From Prauserella rugosa (GTDB taxonomy: Bacteria > Actinomycetota > Actinomycetes > Mycobacteriales > Pseudonocardiaceae), in NCBI RefSeq assembly GCF_000719975.1, contig NZ_JOIJ01000011.1, positions 1 to 64,000 on the forward strand: 64,000 bases of DNA, given 5' to 3'. Below, in pieces: positions 34,181 through 44,297 of this stretch (position 1 is the first letter of the stretch; every line of letters starts with the position of its first letter). The notes beneath the pieces were generated by a model. It was not told the DNA's origin. It made no database searches and saw only the letters and a program-made list of their open reading frames with translations. The translations under genes and the position numbers were made by a program.

Positions 34181-36025
34181 GCGCTCGGTTCGTCCGATAA
34201 GAAGACCTTCACCGTCCACGCTCCCGAGCGCACGCCAGTCCTCGAGTCACTCGTCAACACGGCTCCGCAGGATCTCCCAGTTGATCCCCGGGAACTAACC
34301 GACTCGCCCAGCCCGTCGGTCCGCAATCTGTATGAACGTGCTCTGGACCTGGTCGATGACTTTCCTGACGAGCTGACAGGCGAGGCGCTACTTCACTTCA
34401 CCGACTGGCTCCTGACTCGCGTATGCATGGTGGGCATCAAGGCCCACAGCAACGAGCATGGGTGGGAAATCTTCGTCACGATGAACGACCGCGGAGCGAG
34501 ACTCTCTCCGATCGATCTACTCAAGGGCCACCTGATCGAGAAGGCCGCTCGGGACAGAACAGACCTGAATACCAGGTGGCGAGAGATGCTGACCGAACTC
34601 TCGGCCCTCGACCCCCGGGCACCCGCTGACTTCATCGAGACGCTCTTACTGGCGAAATACGCGAAGGTCGACGAACCCGAGGATCGGACCAGAGTCTTGC
34701 AAGCCAGCCATGAGTGGGTCCGCACCAACCCGGACCAGATGGGGCTACGCACCTCGGACGACTACCGGCGTTTCCTGACCGTAACCGTAACCCAGCTCGC
34801 CGGTCGATATCGCACGCTCCGAGCCGCCGCGACCCGTTCGGATCCGGAGTTCGCGCATGTTCGTTACAACGCAACGAACAACCTCGACCAGCAGTACATG
34901 CTCATCCTCGCCGCTACAAACCCGAATGACCAGGAGGGCGAGTTCCGGAGGAAGACGCAACTGATCTCGTCCTTCCTCGATCTCATCTATATCCGCCAAC
35001 TCGTCAACGGGACGATCAGCCGGCCGGGCGAACTCGACGACTACGTGTACGAACTGACCCAAGAGCTCAGGTCCGTTGATACCTCGGACTCGCTGGCTGA
35101 CGTGCTGTCACGACGCCTCGCGGAGATACCTGACGAGTTCCAGGGGATGACGAACTTCGGACTCCAGACCGACAACCGGAGTCAAGTACGGTACTTGCTC
35201 GCCAGGATCACAGCCTTCGTTGAGACCGACTGTGAGCAGCAGAGAACTGAACTCGAGGAGTTCCTGCGATACGTCGCTGGGGAGAAACCGTTCGAGATCG
35301 AGCACATCTGGGCCAATAAGTTCGAACGCCACCAGTCGGAGGTCAAAACAGAGAGCGAATTTCGTTCCATCCGGAACCGGCTTGGTGGCCTGATCCTCCT
35401 CCCGAAGTCTGATAATGCCAGCTTCAACGCCGACACGTACCCGGAGAAGCTCCCCCACTACTTCCGCCAGAACATGTTGGCAAAGTCCTTAAACAAGGAC
35501 AGCTATAAAAGGTTTCCGAGTTACAACAAGTTCCGCAAACGCCATCAGCTCGAGAAGTTGATGGGGCACTACGACGAGTTCACTGCGAGCTCCATAAAAG
35601 AGCGTCAGCAACTCTACATCCGCCTGTGTGAGATCGTCTGGGACCCCGAGAAACTCGGCTTTTCGATCCCCAAGTCGATGAGTCGGCAGCGTAGGCAAGC
35701 GCGACGGACTCGCGCGAACTATGATGTTTCGCTCGGCGACCTCATCACCGCTGGGTTTCTGCGCTCAGATCACAAGATCATCGGCCGACACAAGGGTACG
35801 ACCCACCACGCCGTCGTCCACAATGATGGAAAGGTCGAGGTCAGCACCGGCGAACTTTTCCCCAGTCCTTCGCGGGCAGCCATGTACGCGGTCAACCGGC
35901 AGTCATGCAACGGATGGACATTCTGGAAGCTGGCCGATGACGCTTCGACCACGCTCGCCGACGTTCGCGCTCAAGCTCTCGCTTCGGGCAAGCTCGACAC
36001 GGCACGCCAACTGACCATCCCATGA
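34181..36025 (+). pseudogene. 5'-truncated DUF262/DUF1524 (GmrSD-type) protein
   Basis: The frame is open immediately after the methylase stop (34178-34180) and reads SSDKKTFTVHAPERTPVLESLV onward, with no usable start until ATG 34427. The protein-like sequence clearly begins before that ATG. The DUF262 C-terminal half is visible (IFVTMNDRGARLSPIDLLKGHL), as is a DUF1524 HNH-like domain (FEIEHIWANKFERHQ, then RNRLGGLILLPKSDNASFNAD). The N-terminal DUF262 nucleotide-binding part (about 200 residues with the YQRxYxW motif) is missing. GmrSD-type proteins cut modified DNA. The broken 5' end abuts the methylase gene, suggesting a deletion or insertion joint. The C-terminal 150 residues carry an extra domain. 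Confidence 0.75.
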
Positions 36026-36070
36026 CAAGCGGCATCCAACCGGCGGAGCGAGTGCGTCACCGCGGTCTGC

Positions 36071-37645
36071 TCATCCGGGCTGGGCTTCGCGGAGACGTTC
36101 CAGGAGTTTGCCAACGTAGAGGGTCTCCTCGTCGTCTACGCCGTTGACGAGAGCAAGGTCCTCGTACAACGTGCGCAGCGTCTGTTCGGCGTCGTCGAGG
36201 TCGTTGCGCGCCGCTTGCAGTTCGCCAATGTTGCGGCGCACCTCGAATGCCGTCTCGGTACCGTCGCCGCGTTCGCTCCTGAGCCTGGCCAGCACGTCGT
36301 GGAACTGGGCGAGCGCCTCGTCGACGTCGCCGAGTTCGGCGCGGCAGTACGCGGCCTGCCGGAGAGATTCGACGGCGTCGTCGCTGTTCGGCCCCTGAGT
36401 TCGGGCGAACGCGTCCGCGAGTGCGTCGAACTCGGGGCGCGCGAGCCGGTACTCGCCGGCAATGACGAGGATCGCCGCTCGCCGCAGCCGGAGCTGAAGC
36501 ACGTGCGGGTTCTCGGCGCCAAGGACGTTGCCGGCCGGCTGGATCACCGCGTCGAGCACCTCGGCGGCCTGCATGAACCGGTACTCGCCCAGCAGGGCGT
36601 CCGCACGCTCGACCGCGTCGTCCATGGACTCGCGCATCGCCGTGCGTGGCACGCGGGACGCCGACGCGGCGGACTCCTCCGCGGTGGCGGGCTCCAGCAC
36701 AGGCCTCGACTCAGACCTTGTCCCCGGGGCGTTGGGGCGCCGGAACACCAACGTGGGGTCCGGCATTCCGTCCTGTGCGGCACCAGCAGCATCCGGCGCC
36801 GCACCGAGCGTGGGCAGCAGCGGCAGCAACCGCTCATAGACCTCCGCGGCGTCAGCGGGACGGCCGGTCGGCGCCTTCGCGAGGAGATCCAGCACGAGCC
36901 GGTCGAGTTCGGCGGGCACGTCGACACCGAGGTCCACGAGCGGCACCGGGGTCTCGTCGAGGTGCCTGTTCCACCGATCGATGTCGGTGTCGCCGCCGAA
37001 CACGGGATATCCCGATAGCAGCTCGTACAGCACGCAGCCAAGAGCATAGAGATCGCTGTGCGGGGTGACCTGCCTGCCATGGATCTGCTCCGGCGACATG
37101 TACAGGCTTGTACCCATGGGCGTACCCGTCGCTGTGAGCCGGGCCGCGTCGGGCCGCAGCACCGCCGCGATGCCGAAGTCGAGCACCTTCACGGCACCGC
37201 CGTCGGTCACCAGCACGTTGTCGGGCTTGAGGTCCCGGTGCACGACGGGAACAGCGTGCGCGTGGGACAGCACCGTCGCAATCTGCGCGCCGAACGCGGC
37301 AGCCCACGCGGCGGGCAGTGGTTCGCGCCGGTCGATGAACGCACGCAGCGGCACGCCGTGCACCAGTTCCATCACCAGGTACAGCTCCGCAACCCCGGTG
37401 TCGAGTCCGGCGTCGTAGACCTGCGGGACACCGTGGTGGAGGATTCGGGCGGTGACGCGCGCTTCGCGCTGGAACCGTTGCACGAGCTCCGCGACCGCGT
37501 CACCGCCGCCGATTGCGCGCGGGTTGATCCGCTTGACCGCCACCTCACGGTCGAGCACGACGTCGAACGCTCGCCAGACCGTTCCCATGCCGCCGGAACC
37601 GATCTCGTCGCGCAACTCGTAGCGATCGGCGACCGTATCCCCCAC
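36071..37645 (-). CDS. Ser/Thr protein kinase with C-terminal TPR-like region, no membrane anchor
   Basis: A 524-residue Hanks-type kinase starting at GTG 37645 with GGAGAGG upstream. Motifs: glycine loop IGSGGMGTVW (residues 15-24), Lys38 in VAVKRI, HRDLKPDN (136-143), DFG (156-158), GTSLYMSPEQ activation segment, and SDLYALGCVLYELL. Residues about 350-520 are helical repeats with TPR-like spacing (ALLGEYRFMQAAEVLDAVI, then LRRAAILVIAGEYRLARPEF, QAAYCRAELGDVDEALAQFHDVL). There is no transmembrane helix or PASTA domain, unlike PknB. It lies directly downstream of hsdR on the same strand (125 bp gap), inside the island, so a defence-signalling role is possible. Confidence 0.88.
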   Translation of the reverse strand: MGDTVADRYELRDEIGSGGMGTVWRAFDVVLDREVAVKRINPRAIGGGDAVAELVQRFQREARVTARILHHGVPQVYDAGLDTGVAELYLVMELVHGVPLRAFIDRREPLPAAWAAAFGAQIATVLSHAHAVPVVHRDLKPDNVLVTDGGAVKVLDFGIAAVLRPDAARLTATGTPMGTSLYMSPEQIHGRQVTPHSDLYALGCVLYELLSGYPVFGGDTDIDRWNRHLDETPVPLVDLGVDVPAELDRLVLDLLAKAPTGRPADAAEVYERLLPLLPTLGAAPDAAGAAQDGMPDPTLVFRRPNAPGTRSESRPVLEPATAEESAASASRVPRTAMRESMDDAVERADALLGEYRFMQAAEVLDAVIQPAGNVLGAENPHVLQLRLRRAAILVIAGEYRLARPEFDALADAFARTQGPNSDDAVESLRQAAYCRAELGDVDEALAQFHDVLARLRSERGDGTETAFEVRRNIGELQAARNDLDDAEQTLRTLYEDLALVNGVDDEETLYVGKLLERLREAQPG

Positions 37646-37770
37646 GTGGCCTCTCCCTCTTTACCGCCCAACTGCTCTGCCGACTAACTGAGCCCGCGGT
37701 GCTCGCCGGGTCATGATCCCTCCCGGGCCGCCGCAGGTCTACCGGTCCGACGCGAGCCGAGAGCGTGCTG

Positions 37771-40700
37771 TTATGCCACGTCGTTGACGCCTTCCTGCTT
37801 GCGGATCAGGCGCCACGCCGCGCTGCGGGCACTGCGGTTCAGCGACTCCTTGAAGGTTCGGTCGCGGCTGCTGAAGTACTGGTCTCCGAGGCCGGTGATG
37901 GTGTCGATGTGGTCGGCCATCTTGTCCTCGAAAACGTCGTCGAAGACGGCGCCGAAGTTCTCCTCAGTGTTGTTGACCGCGGCCAGCCGGACCTTCTCGT
38001 CCGCAACGGCTTCGTTGAACGGCCGCGCCACGTCTTCCTCGGTGAACTCGGTCCCGTGCCGGTCGTTGAACCGTTCGATGAGTTCCGACAGCAGCGACCT
38101 GTCCTGGTCCTTACCGGCGCCGGTGCCGTCGCCGAAGCCGGGCAGTTCCGCCGTGCCCTCCGGGGTGAGGCCGAGGTCGTGTTCGCCGGTCTTCTCCACC
38201 CGCAGGTGGCTGAGGTCGACCTCACCGATGTCGACGCCGCCGTCCTTGCCGACGGGCAGCCGGTTGAGCATGTGCCGCCCGAACAGGTACAGCCGTTCCA
38301 GCTCGCCGTCCTTGTACGGCACGATCTGCGACAGGAACCCGTACTTCCGGATGAAATCGCCGAGGTCCGACCGGAACTGCTCGGCGACCTCCGACAGGTG
38401 CTCGTCGGCCAGCAGGGTCTCGTATCGGGCAACGGCCGGTTCGATGTGCCGATACAGCTCGGCGTGCAGCTTGGCCCACTTGGCCTCGTTGCCGCCCGCA
38501 ACCTGTTCAGCCGCCAGGAACGCTCGAGCGAACTCGGTCATCTCCGCGTCGACGAGGATCTGCGCCGACAACACACGGCTCTGTGCGTTGTAGAGCAGGT
38601 TGGGGTCGGACGGCAGCGTCGCGGCGTCCTCGAAGTACGGCCGGAACGCATCTTGGATGGCGTCGGCATCGTTGACGAAGTCGAGTACCGCCAGATCGGC
38701 CTGCGTCTTGCGGTCGGCAGTGCGGTTGAGCCGCGACAGCGTCTGCACTGCCGAGATGCCGCCGAGTTTCTTGTTGACGTACATCGTTGTTAGCAGCGGC
38801 TGGTCAAATCCGGTTTGGTATTTCTCTGCGACAACGAGGATGCGGTATTCAGCCTGGCCTGCCCCACCGTTTCGCGTGGTGACGTCGTCGGCGCGGGTGT
38901 AGGCGAACGCCTTCGGGAGCGCACCCTCGGGCAGTCCGCCGTTCTCCTGTGATTCGGTGACTTCTTCGCCCTCGTAGGTCAGGGAGCCGGAGAAGGCGAC
39001 GAGCACGCCAATCTCGTCCCGAAGCTTGCCTTGCTCACGCAGGTCGGCGAGGTACTTCTTGATGGCTCGCGACATCTGCACCGCACTCTGTCGGGAACCC
39101 GTAACGACCATCGCCTTGGCGCGCCCGCCGAGCCGCCCTGCCGTGTGAGCACGGAAGTGTTCGACAATCACCCGCGCATGCTGCGACACGGTGGAGGGGT
39201 GCATGACCGCGGTCCGGGCCAGTTCCTGATTCGCCTTGGCCGGATCCACTTCGCGGTCGTCCGGGTTCTCGCTGACCAGCTTCCAGTACGTGTCGTAGGT
39301 GACGTAGTTCCGCAGCGGGTCAAGGATGAAGCCCTCTTCGATCGCTTGGCGCATCGAGTAGGTGTGGAATGGCACGAACGCGGGCTTGCCGTCGCGCTCG
39401 TCGAGAACCCCGAAGTACTCGAGAGTTTTGGCCTTCGGGGTGGCTGTGAAGGCGAAGTACGAGAGGTTGGGGTTCTTCGCACGTTCGGCGACGCGCTGTT
39501 TCAGCTTGGCTTCGACGTCATCGCTATCCCCGGTGGCTTCGACGGCACCGGCGTCACCGGAGTCGTCGTCTGCGTCGAGGGCCAGGCCGCGGAGGGCCTT
39601 GCGCACATCACCCGCCGCATCGCCGGACTGCGACGAGTGCGCCTCGTCCACGATGATCGCGAACTTGGCGCCTTTGATCTCGGTGGGGTTCCTCCGCAGG
39701 TAGTCCAGCAGCGCCGGGAACGTCTGCAGCGTGACGGTGATGATCTTGCCCTGTTCGCTGGACAGGCGTTTCGCGAGCTGTTCGGATTTCGAACCCTGCT
39801 TCTCGTCAATCGCTACGACGGTGCCCGCGGTCTGTTCGAAGCTACCGACGGTGGCACTCAGCTGGGAGTCGAGGTTGCGGCGGTCGGTGATGATGAGGAC
39901 CTTGTCGAACACCGGGGTGCCCGGCATGAGGCCCTTCTCGCGTGCTTCGGGGTCGAGTTCGGCTGGGTTGGTGGGCGTGTGGAGCGACGAGAGCCGGTAG
40001 GCGAGCCAGGCGATGGTGTTGGATTTGCCGGAGCCGGCCGAGGCCATGACGAGGTAGTCGTTGCCGCTGCCGTGGCGAGCGGCGTGGGCGGTGATCTTTT
40101 TGACGGCGTCCCACTGGTGATAGCGCGGGAAGATCAGCGACTTCTTGGGCCGCCCGTTGAGGCCCTTGTCGCGGTGCTCATGGACGAACCGTTCGAGGAT
40201 GTCGAGCCAGTTGTCGCGTTGCCATACCTGTTCCCACAGGTAGGACGTACGGTACTTGGTTGCTGCGGGTGAGGGCGGGTTTCCGGCACCGCCGGGATTG
40301 CCGGGGCCGTTGGAGCCGGTGTTGAAGGGCAGGAAGCGGGTGCGTTCGCCGCGCAGTTCGGTGGCGACGAACACGAGGTCGGGGTCGACGGCGAAGTTCG
40401 CGACGGACCGTTTGGCGAAGATGAGTTCGCTGTGGTCGCGTTCATACCGGTACTGATTCTTCGCGTGCTCGACGCCCTGGCCGGTGAGCGGGTTCTTCAG
40501 TTCGGCGGTGGCGACGGGGATGCCGTTGACGAACAGTGCCAGGTCGAGTCGGTTGTCCCGGTCAGCCTGTTTGGTGGCGTAGGCAAGTTCGCGGACAACC
40601 GTGAGCCGATTGGCGCGGTAGTCGTCGAGGGCGGAGTCGGAGGTGACGAGCGACGGCTTGAAGTACGCGAGGCGGATGCGCACGCCGCGGTCCTTGACTC

Positions 40701-40971
40701 CTTTGCGGAGCACGTCGAGGACACCGTCGGTGTCGATGGCCTTGGCGACGCGCTGCGCGAATCCCCGCTGGGCCGCGTTGGCGTCGCCGCCGTAGAAGGT
40801 GAGAAGCTCGTCCCATTCGGCCTGCTGGGTGGCCCCGATGAACGTGAACATCTGCCCGGTGTCCAGGCCGAGCGCAGGGTCGTAGTCGGTGGCGTTGCCC
40901 AGCTCCCAGCCATGCTCCAACATTGCGTCGACGATCGCCGTGCCGAACACGGCCTCATGATGAATCGGCAT
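37771..40971 (-). CDS. hsdR: Type I restriction enzyme, R subunit
   Basis: A 1066-residue HsdR starting at ATG 40971, four bases past the hsdS stop. The N-terminal nuclease is of the PD-(D/E)xK kind: Asp143, Glu157 and Lys159 in LDLALFVNG and ATAELKN. The motor domains carry Walker A ASAGSGKSN (310-318), the IITDRRNLDSQL block, the DEAH box VDEAHSSQSG, YFAFTATPKAKTLEYFG, and a second lobe with VVTGSRQSAVQ and YQTGFDQPLL. The helical C-terminal region that binds the methylase follows. It cleaves unmodified DNA after ATP-driven translocation when assembled with HsdM and HsdS. All motifs look intact. Confidence 0.93.
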   Translation of the reverse strand: MPIHHEAVFGTAIVDAMLEHGWELGNATDYDPALGLDTGQMFTFIGATQQAEWDELLTFYGGDANAAQRGFAQRVAKAIDTDGVLDVLRKGVKDRGVRIRLAYFKPSLVTSDSALDDYRANRLTVVRELAYATKQADRDNRLDLALFVNGIPVATAELKNPLTGQGVEHAKNQYRYERDHSELIFAKRSVANFAVDPDLVFVATELRGERTRFLPFNTGSNGPGNPGGAGNPPSPAATKYRTSYLWEQVWQRDNWLDILERFVHEHRDKGLNGRPKKSLIFPRYHQWDAVKKITAHAARHGSGNDYLVMASAGSGKSNTIAWLAYRLSSLHTPTNPAELDPEAREKGLMPGTPVFDKVLIITDRRNLDSQLSATVGSFEQTAGTVVAIDEKQGSKSEQLAKRLSSEQGKIITVTLQTFPALLDYLRRNPTEIKGAKFAIIVDEAHSSQSGDAAGDVRKALRGLALDADDDSGDAGAVEATGDSDDVEAKLKQRVAERAKNPNLSYFAFTATPKAKTLEYFGVLDERDGKPAFVPFHTYSMRQAIEEGFILDPLRNYVTYDTYWKLVSENPDDREVDPAKANQELARTAVMHPSTVSQHARVIVEHFRAHTAGRLGGRAKAMVVTGSRQSAVQMSRAIKKYLADLREQGKLRDEIGVLVAFSGSLTYEGEEVTESQENGGLPEGALPKAFAYTRADDVTTRNGGAGQAEYRILVVAEKYQTGFDQPLLTTMYVNKKLGGISAVQTLSRLNRTADRKTQADLAVLDFVNDADAIQDAFRPYFEDAATLPSDPNLLYNAQSRVLSAQILVDAEMTEFARAFLAAEQVAGGNEAKWAKLHAELYRHIEPAVARYETLLADEHLSEVAEQFRSDLGDFIRKYGFLSQIVPYKDGELERLYLFGRHMLNRLPVGKDGGVDIGEVDLSHLRVEKTGEHDLGLTPEGTAELPGFGDGTGAGKDQDRSLLSELIERFNDRHGTEFTEEDVARPFNEAVADEKVRLAAVNNTEENFGAVFDDVFEDKMADHIDTITGLGDQYFSSRDRTFKESLNRSARSAAWRLIRKQEGVNDVA

Positions 40972-40974
40972 CGG

Positions 40975-42246
40975 CTACTCCTCGATCCCTCTCCCACTCG
41001 CAGCGGACACATCGAACTCCCCAGTCACAGCAGCTGTGATCAGAGCTTGGCGGCGTTCCTTCAGGAGGTCGACACGCTCGCCAATCTTTTCCTGGCGATC
41101 ACGGATAGAACTCTCAACTCGCGTTGCCTTGTCCACAAGAACGTCCTGCTCTGTTCGCGTCGGGGCAGGAACCCGAAGCGAACGAACAAGATCCTGGCTG
41201 ATATTCGGCTGCCCCCCACCCGAGGCGAGTTCCAGGATCTTACTTCTATGCGCACGGAACCAATAGAACACATAAGCAGAAGAAAGGGATCCTGCACCTA
41301 CTTCGTTAAGAACACAACACGCCTGATTCACACATGAATCAACGCCCAAAATACCTACGCGCCCAGTCGTAGCCCCATACATGGCGACGACGAGACTCCC
41401 CGGAGGATGCAGCTTCAACGCCGAGTAATCGTTCAGCGCCTCCTCCGTCAAAGTCTTTTCCGGCTTGACCGCGAACTCATCGCGAAGATCGCCTGTATTT
41501 ACCCAGTAGTAATCGCCACCGAAGTACCGCTGCTCCGACGAACGCGGCGTCGTACCACTGCCAGTGACAAACTCCCGGCCGACCTTTAACAATCGCCATT
41601 CGTTCCGCATGCGGGGCATCCATGGAACACCGGTCGTTCTTACTTCCTTATCCGTGCCAGTGGTCAGTACTCTAAACTCCGAAATCAAACTCTCGTCGAG
41701 CAACTCAATCTGCTGCTGCGATGCGTTCCGGAGCTTGTCGATGCGGGCGGTCTCGGCGTCGAGGAAGTCGGCGATGCGGCGCTGCTCCTCCAGCGAAGGA
41801 AGACGCACAGCGAGATCACGCAGGAAGTCGTCCGGAACTCTCTGCTGACCTGCCACACCGTACATCGCGGCCTTGCCTAGCTTCAGGAAGCCGTAAGTGT
41901 GTACGAGGTACAGCAGAAAGCGCGGTTCTGTCGTAGGTCCCGGACGGACGACATGCAGCTCCGTGGTTCCCGCGCCGACACCACCCAGTAGCCCACTGAT
42001 CAGGACCGACCGAGCGGCCTCGAACGTTGGCGTGATCTTGGGAACGAGGACGTCTCCGTCCTGGAAGCGAGTGAAGCCAGTTGCCACCGACGCCTTCGTG
42101 CGACGAGCCGACAAGTCGAGGCGATCGCCCGGCCACACGGACTCCATTGGGATAAACGTCAGCACGTCGTCGTCAGAGAGACGGTCGAAAGCAGGCGTCG
42201 AAGGATTCACCTGTGCGATGTGTCGGAGCCGAACGGTGCTCGTCAT
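40975..42246 (-). CDS. hsdS: Type I restriction-modification specificity subunit
   Basis: A 423-residue HsdS starting at ATG 42246, overlapping the hsdM stop. Two target-recognition halves are seen, each ending in the typical coiled spacer: first LPSLEEQRRIADFLDAETARIDKLR (about residues 148-172), second VPAPTRTEQDVLVDKATRVESSI (about 365-387). TRD1 has FQDGDVLVPKITPTFE; TRD2 has YYWVNTGDLRD and VVAMYGATTGRVGI. The DNA between about 41100 and 41700 is visibly less GC-rich than its surroundings, the usual sign of imported TRD sequence. The recognition sequence cannot be predicted from this. Confidence 0.92.
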   Translation of the reverse strand: MTSTVRLRHIAQVNPSTPAFDRLSDDDVLTFIPMESVWPGDRLDLSARRTKASVATGFTRFQDGDVLVPKITPTFEAARSVLISGLLGGVGAGTTELHVVRPGPTTEPRFLLYLVHTYGFLKLGKAAMYGVAGQQRVPDDFLRDLAVRLPSLEEQRRIADFLDAETARIDKLRNASQQQIELLDESLISEFRVLTTGTDKEVRTTGVPWMPRMRNEWRLLKVGREFVTGSGTTPRSSEQRYFGGDYYWVNTGDLRDEFAVKPEKTLTEEALNDYSALKLHPPGSLVVAMYGATTGRVGILGVDSCVNQACCVLNEVGAGSLSSAYVFYWFRAHRSKILELASGGGQPNISQDLVRSLRVPAPTRTEQDVLVDKATRVESSIRDRQEKIGERVDLLKERRQALITAAVTGEFDVSAASGRGIEE

Positions 42247-44225
42247 TCCGTCACCTCACCAAGCAGGTTCTGGATCTCCGCCTCGAGGGCCTTCAGCTCG
42301 GCGTCGATCTCCGACAGTGGCCTCGGGGGTTCGTAAGCGTAGAAGTGGCGTGTCACCGGGATCTCGTAGCCGATCTTCGTCTTGGTGTGGTCGATCCACG
42401 CGTCGGGGACGTGGGGCAGAACCTCGCGCTTCAGGTACTCCTCGACGTCCTCGTCGAGCGGGACGTTCTCGAAGTCGCGCAGCTCGGCGTCGGGTTCGGG
42501 CTTGCCCTTGACGGTCTGGACCTCGCCCTCCGGGTCGCGCACCCCGACAGCGTCGCGCAGGGCCTTGGCGAACGGCGCGCCGGTCGGCCAGCTCAAGCCC
42601 GTATTCTTGACAGCCTCCCGCATCGCCGTGACAGCCTCGTCCTTCGCCCACCACGTCGTGCCCAGCAACGGGCGCAGCGCGGCGACGAACTCCTCCGGAG
42701 CGTCAAGCTTCTGCACCGGCTTCGCCTCGCCCAACGCGGCCAGGGTGTCTTCGCTGATCTCGAACTTCAGCTTCAACGGCCGCTCCACGGTGATGCGGCG
42801 GTAACCGAAGTCCTCGTTGTTGAAGACCTTCACCTTGGCGTGCTGCGGGTGGCTTTCGTCCTTCGCCGCGTGCAGCGCCTCGGCGTAGAGCCGTGTGATG
42901 TCGGCGATCTGGTCCTTGTCGATGTACTTGCGCTTGTCCCCGAGGGACTTGCGCATCTTCTGCCACTGCTCCCGCGCGTCCAGCAGCACCACCTTGCCCC
43001 GGTAATCCGGGCTCTTGCGGTTGGTCAGAATCCAGAAGTACGTCGAGATGCCGGTGTTGTAGAACAGCTGGTCCGGCAACGCCACGATGCCTTCGAGCCA
43101 GTCGTTCTCCAGGATGTGCTGGCGGATCTGCGATTCCCCCGACCCGGCGGCCCCGGTGAACAGCGGCGAACCGTTGAAGACGATCGCCACGCGGCCGCCA
43201 CCCTGCTCAGCGGGCTTCATCTTCGACAACATGTGCTGCAGGAACAGCAGCGACCCGTCGTTGATCCGCGGCAGCGCAGGCCAGAACCGGCTGTTCTCGC
43301 CCAACCGCTCCAGATCGTCCTCGACGTCCTCCTTGACCTTCTTCCACTCGACGCCGAACGGCGGATTCGCCAGCAGGTAGTCGAACGTCGCGTTCCGGTG
43401 GCCGTCATCACTGAACGAGTTGCCGAACTTGATGTTGTCCGGGTCCTGGTCCTTGATCATCAGGTCGGACCGGCAGATCGCCCACGACTCGGGGTTGAGC
43501 TCCTGCCCGTACACGTCGACCGTCGCGCCCGGGTTCATTCGCGTGATGTGCTCGTACGCCGAACTCAACATGCCACCCGTGCCACACGCCGGGTCCAGCA
43601 CCTTGCGCACCACGCCCGGCTTGCTCAGCGCATCGTCGTCCGGCGCGATGAGCAGGTTCACCATCAGCTCAATGACCTCGCGCGGGGTGAAGTGCTCACC
43701 CGCCGTCTCGTTCGACTGCTCGGCGAACCGCCGGATCAGCTCCTCGAAGATGTAGCCCATCTGGTGGTTGTCGACCACCTCGGGCCGCAGATCCAGATCG
43801 GCGAACGTGCTGGTCACCTGGTACAGCAGGTTGGCGCCGTCGAGCTTCTTGATCTGCTGCGCGAAGTCGTAACGCTCCAGCACCTCGTAGGCGTTCGGGG
43901 AGAACCCGCCGATGTACTCCGTGAGGTTACGCGCGACGTGCGAGGAGTCCGCCGTGATCGACTTCAGCCGGAGCTGCGTCGTGTTGTAGAAGCGGTGTCC
44001 GGACGCTTTGCGGAGGAACCGGTCGATGTCGATGTCGCGGTCGCGGTACTTGTCGACCGTCTCTGCGACCTTCTCCCGCGTCGGCTCCAGCACACACTCG
44101 AGCCGGCGCAACACCGTGAACGGCAGGATCACCTTGCCGTAATCGGACTGCTTGTAGTCACCGCGCAGCAGGTCCGCGACGGACCACGCGTGATTCGCCA
44201 GCTCAGTGTGCTTGTTGGTGTTCAA
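42243..44225 (-). CDS. hsdM: Type I restriction-modification methylase subunit
   Basis: A 660-residue HsdM starting at TTG 44225 with GAGGGGAA upstream. The N-terminal helical domain reads NKHTELANHAWSVADLLRGDYKQSDYGKVILP. The FTPREVIELM segment precedes SAM motif I VLDPACGTGGMLS, and motif IV is LANPPFGVEW. RVAIVFNGSPLFTGAAGSGESQIRQHILE and TGISTYFWILTNRKS follow. It methylates adenine in the HsdS-defined site. It is first of three coupled genes (hsdM-hsdS-hsdR), and is preceded by the second HTH-methylase on the same strand (73 bp gap). Confidence 0.94.
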   Translation of the reverse strand: MNTNKHTELANHAWSVADLLRGDYKQSDYGKVILPFTVLRRLECVLEPTREKVAETVDKYRDRDIDIDRFLRKASGHRFYNTTQLRLKSITADSSHVARNLTEYIGGFSPNAYEVLERYDFAQQIKKLDGANLLYQVTSTFADLDLRPEVVDNHQMGYIFEELIRRFAEQSNETAGEHFTPREVIELMVNLLIAPDDDALSKPGVVRKVLDPACGTGGMLSSAYEHITRMNPGATVDVYGQELNPESWAICRSDLMIKDQDPDNIKFGNSFSDDGHRNATFDYLLANPPFGVEWKKVKEDVEDDLERLGENSRFWPALPRINDGSLLFLQHMLSKMKPAEQGGGRVAIVFNGSPLFTGAAGSGESQIRQHILENDWLEGIVALPDQLFYNTGISTYFWILTNRKSPDYRGKVVLLDAREQWQKMRKSLGDKRKYIDKDQIADITRLYAEALHAAKDESHPQHAKVKVFNNEDFGYRRITVERPLKLKFEISEDTLAALGEAKPVQKLDAPEEFVAALRPLLGTTWWAKDEAVTAMREAVKNTGLSWPTGAPFAKALRDAVGVRDPEGEVQTVKGKPEPDAELRDFENVPLDEDVEEYLKREVLPHVPDAWIDHTKTKIGYEIPVTRHFYAYEPPRPLSEIDAELKALEAEIQNLLGEVTE

Positions 44226-44297
44226 CGACGTTCCCCTCGATTTTCCTTGGTGATGAGCAATGATCTCGCTTCTGTGCCGGACCGGCAGCGGCAGGCG

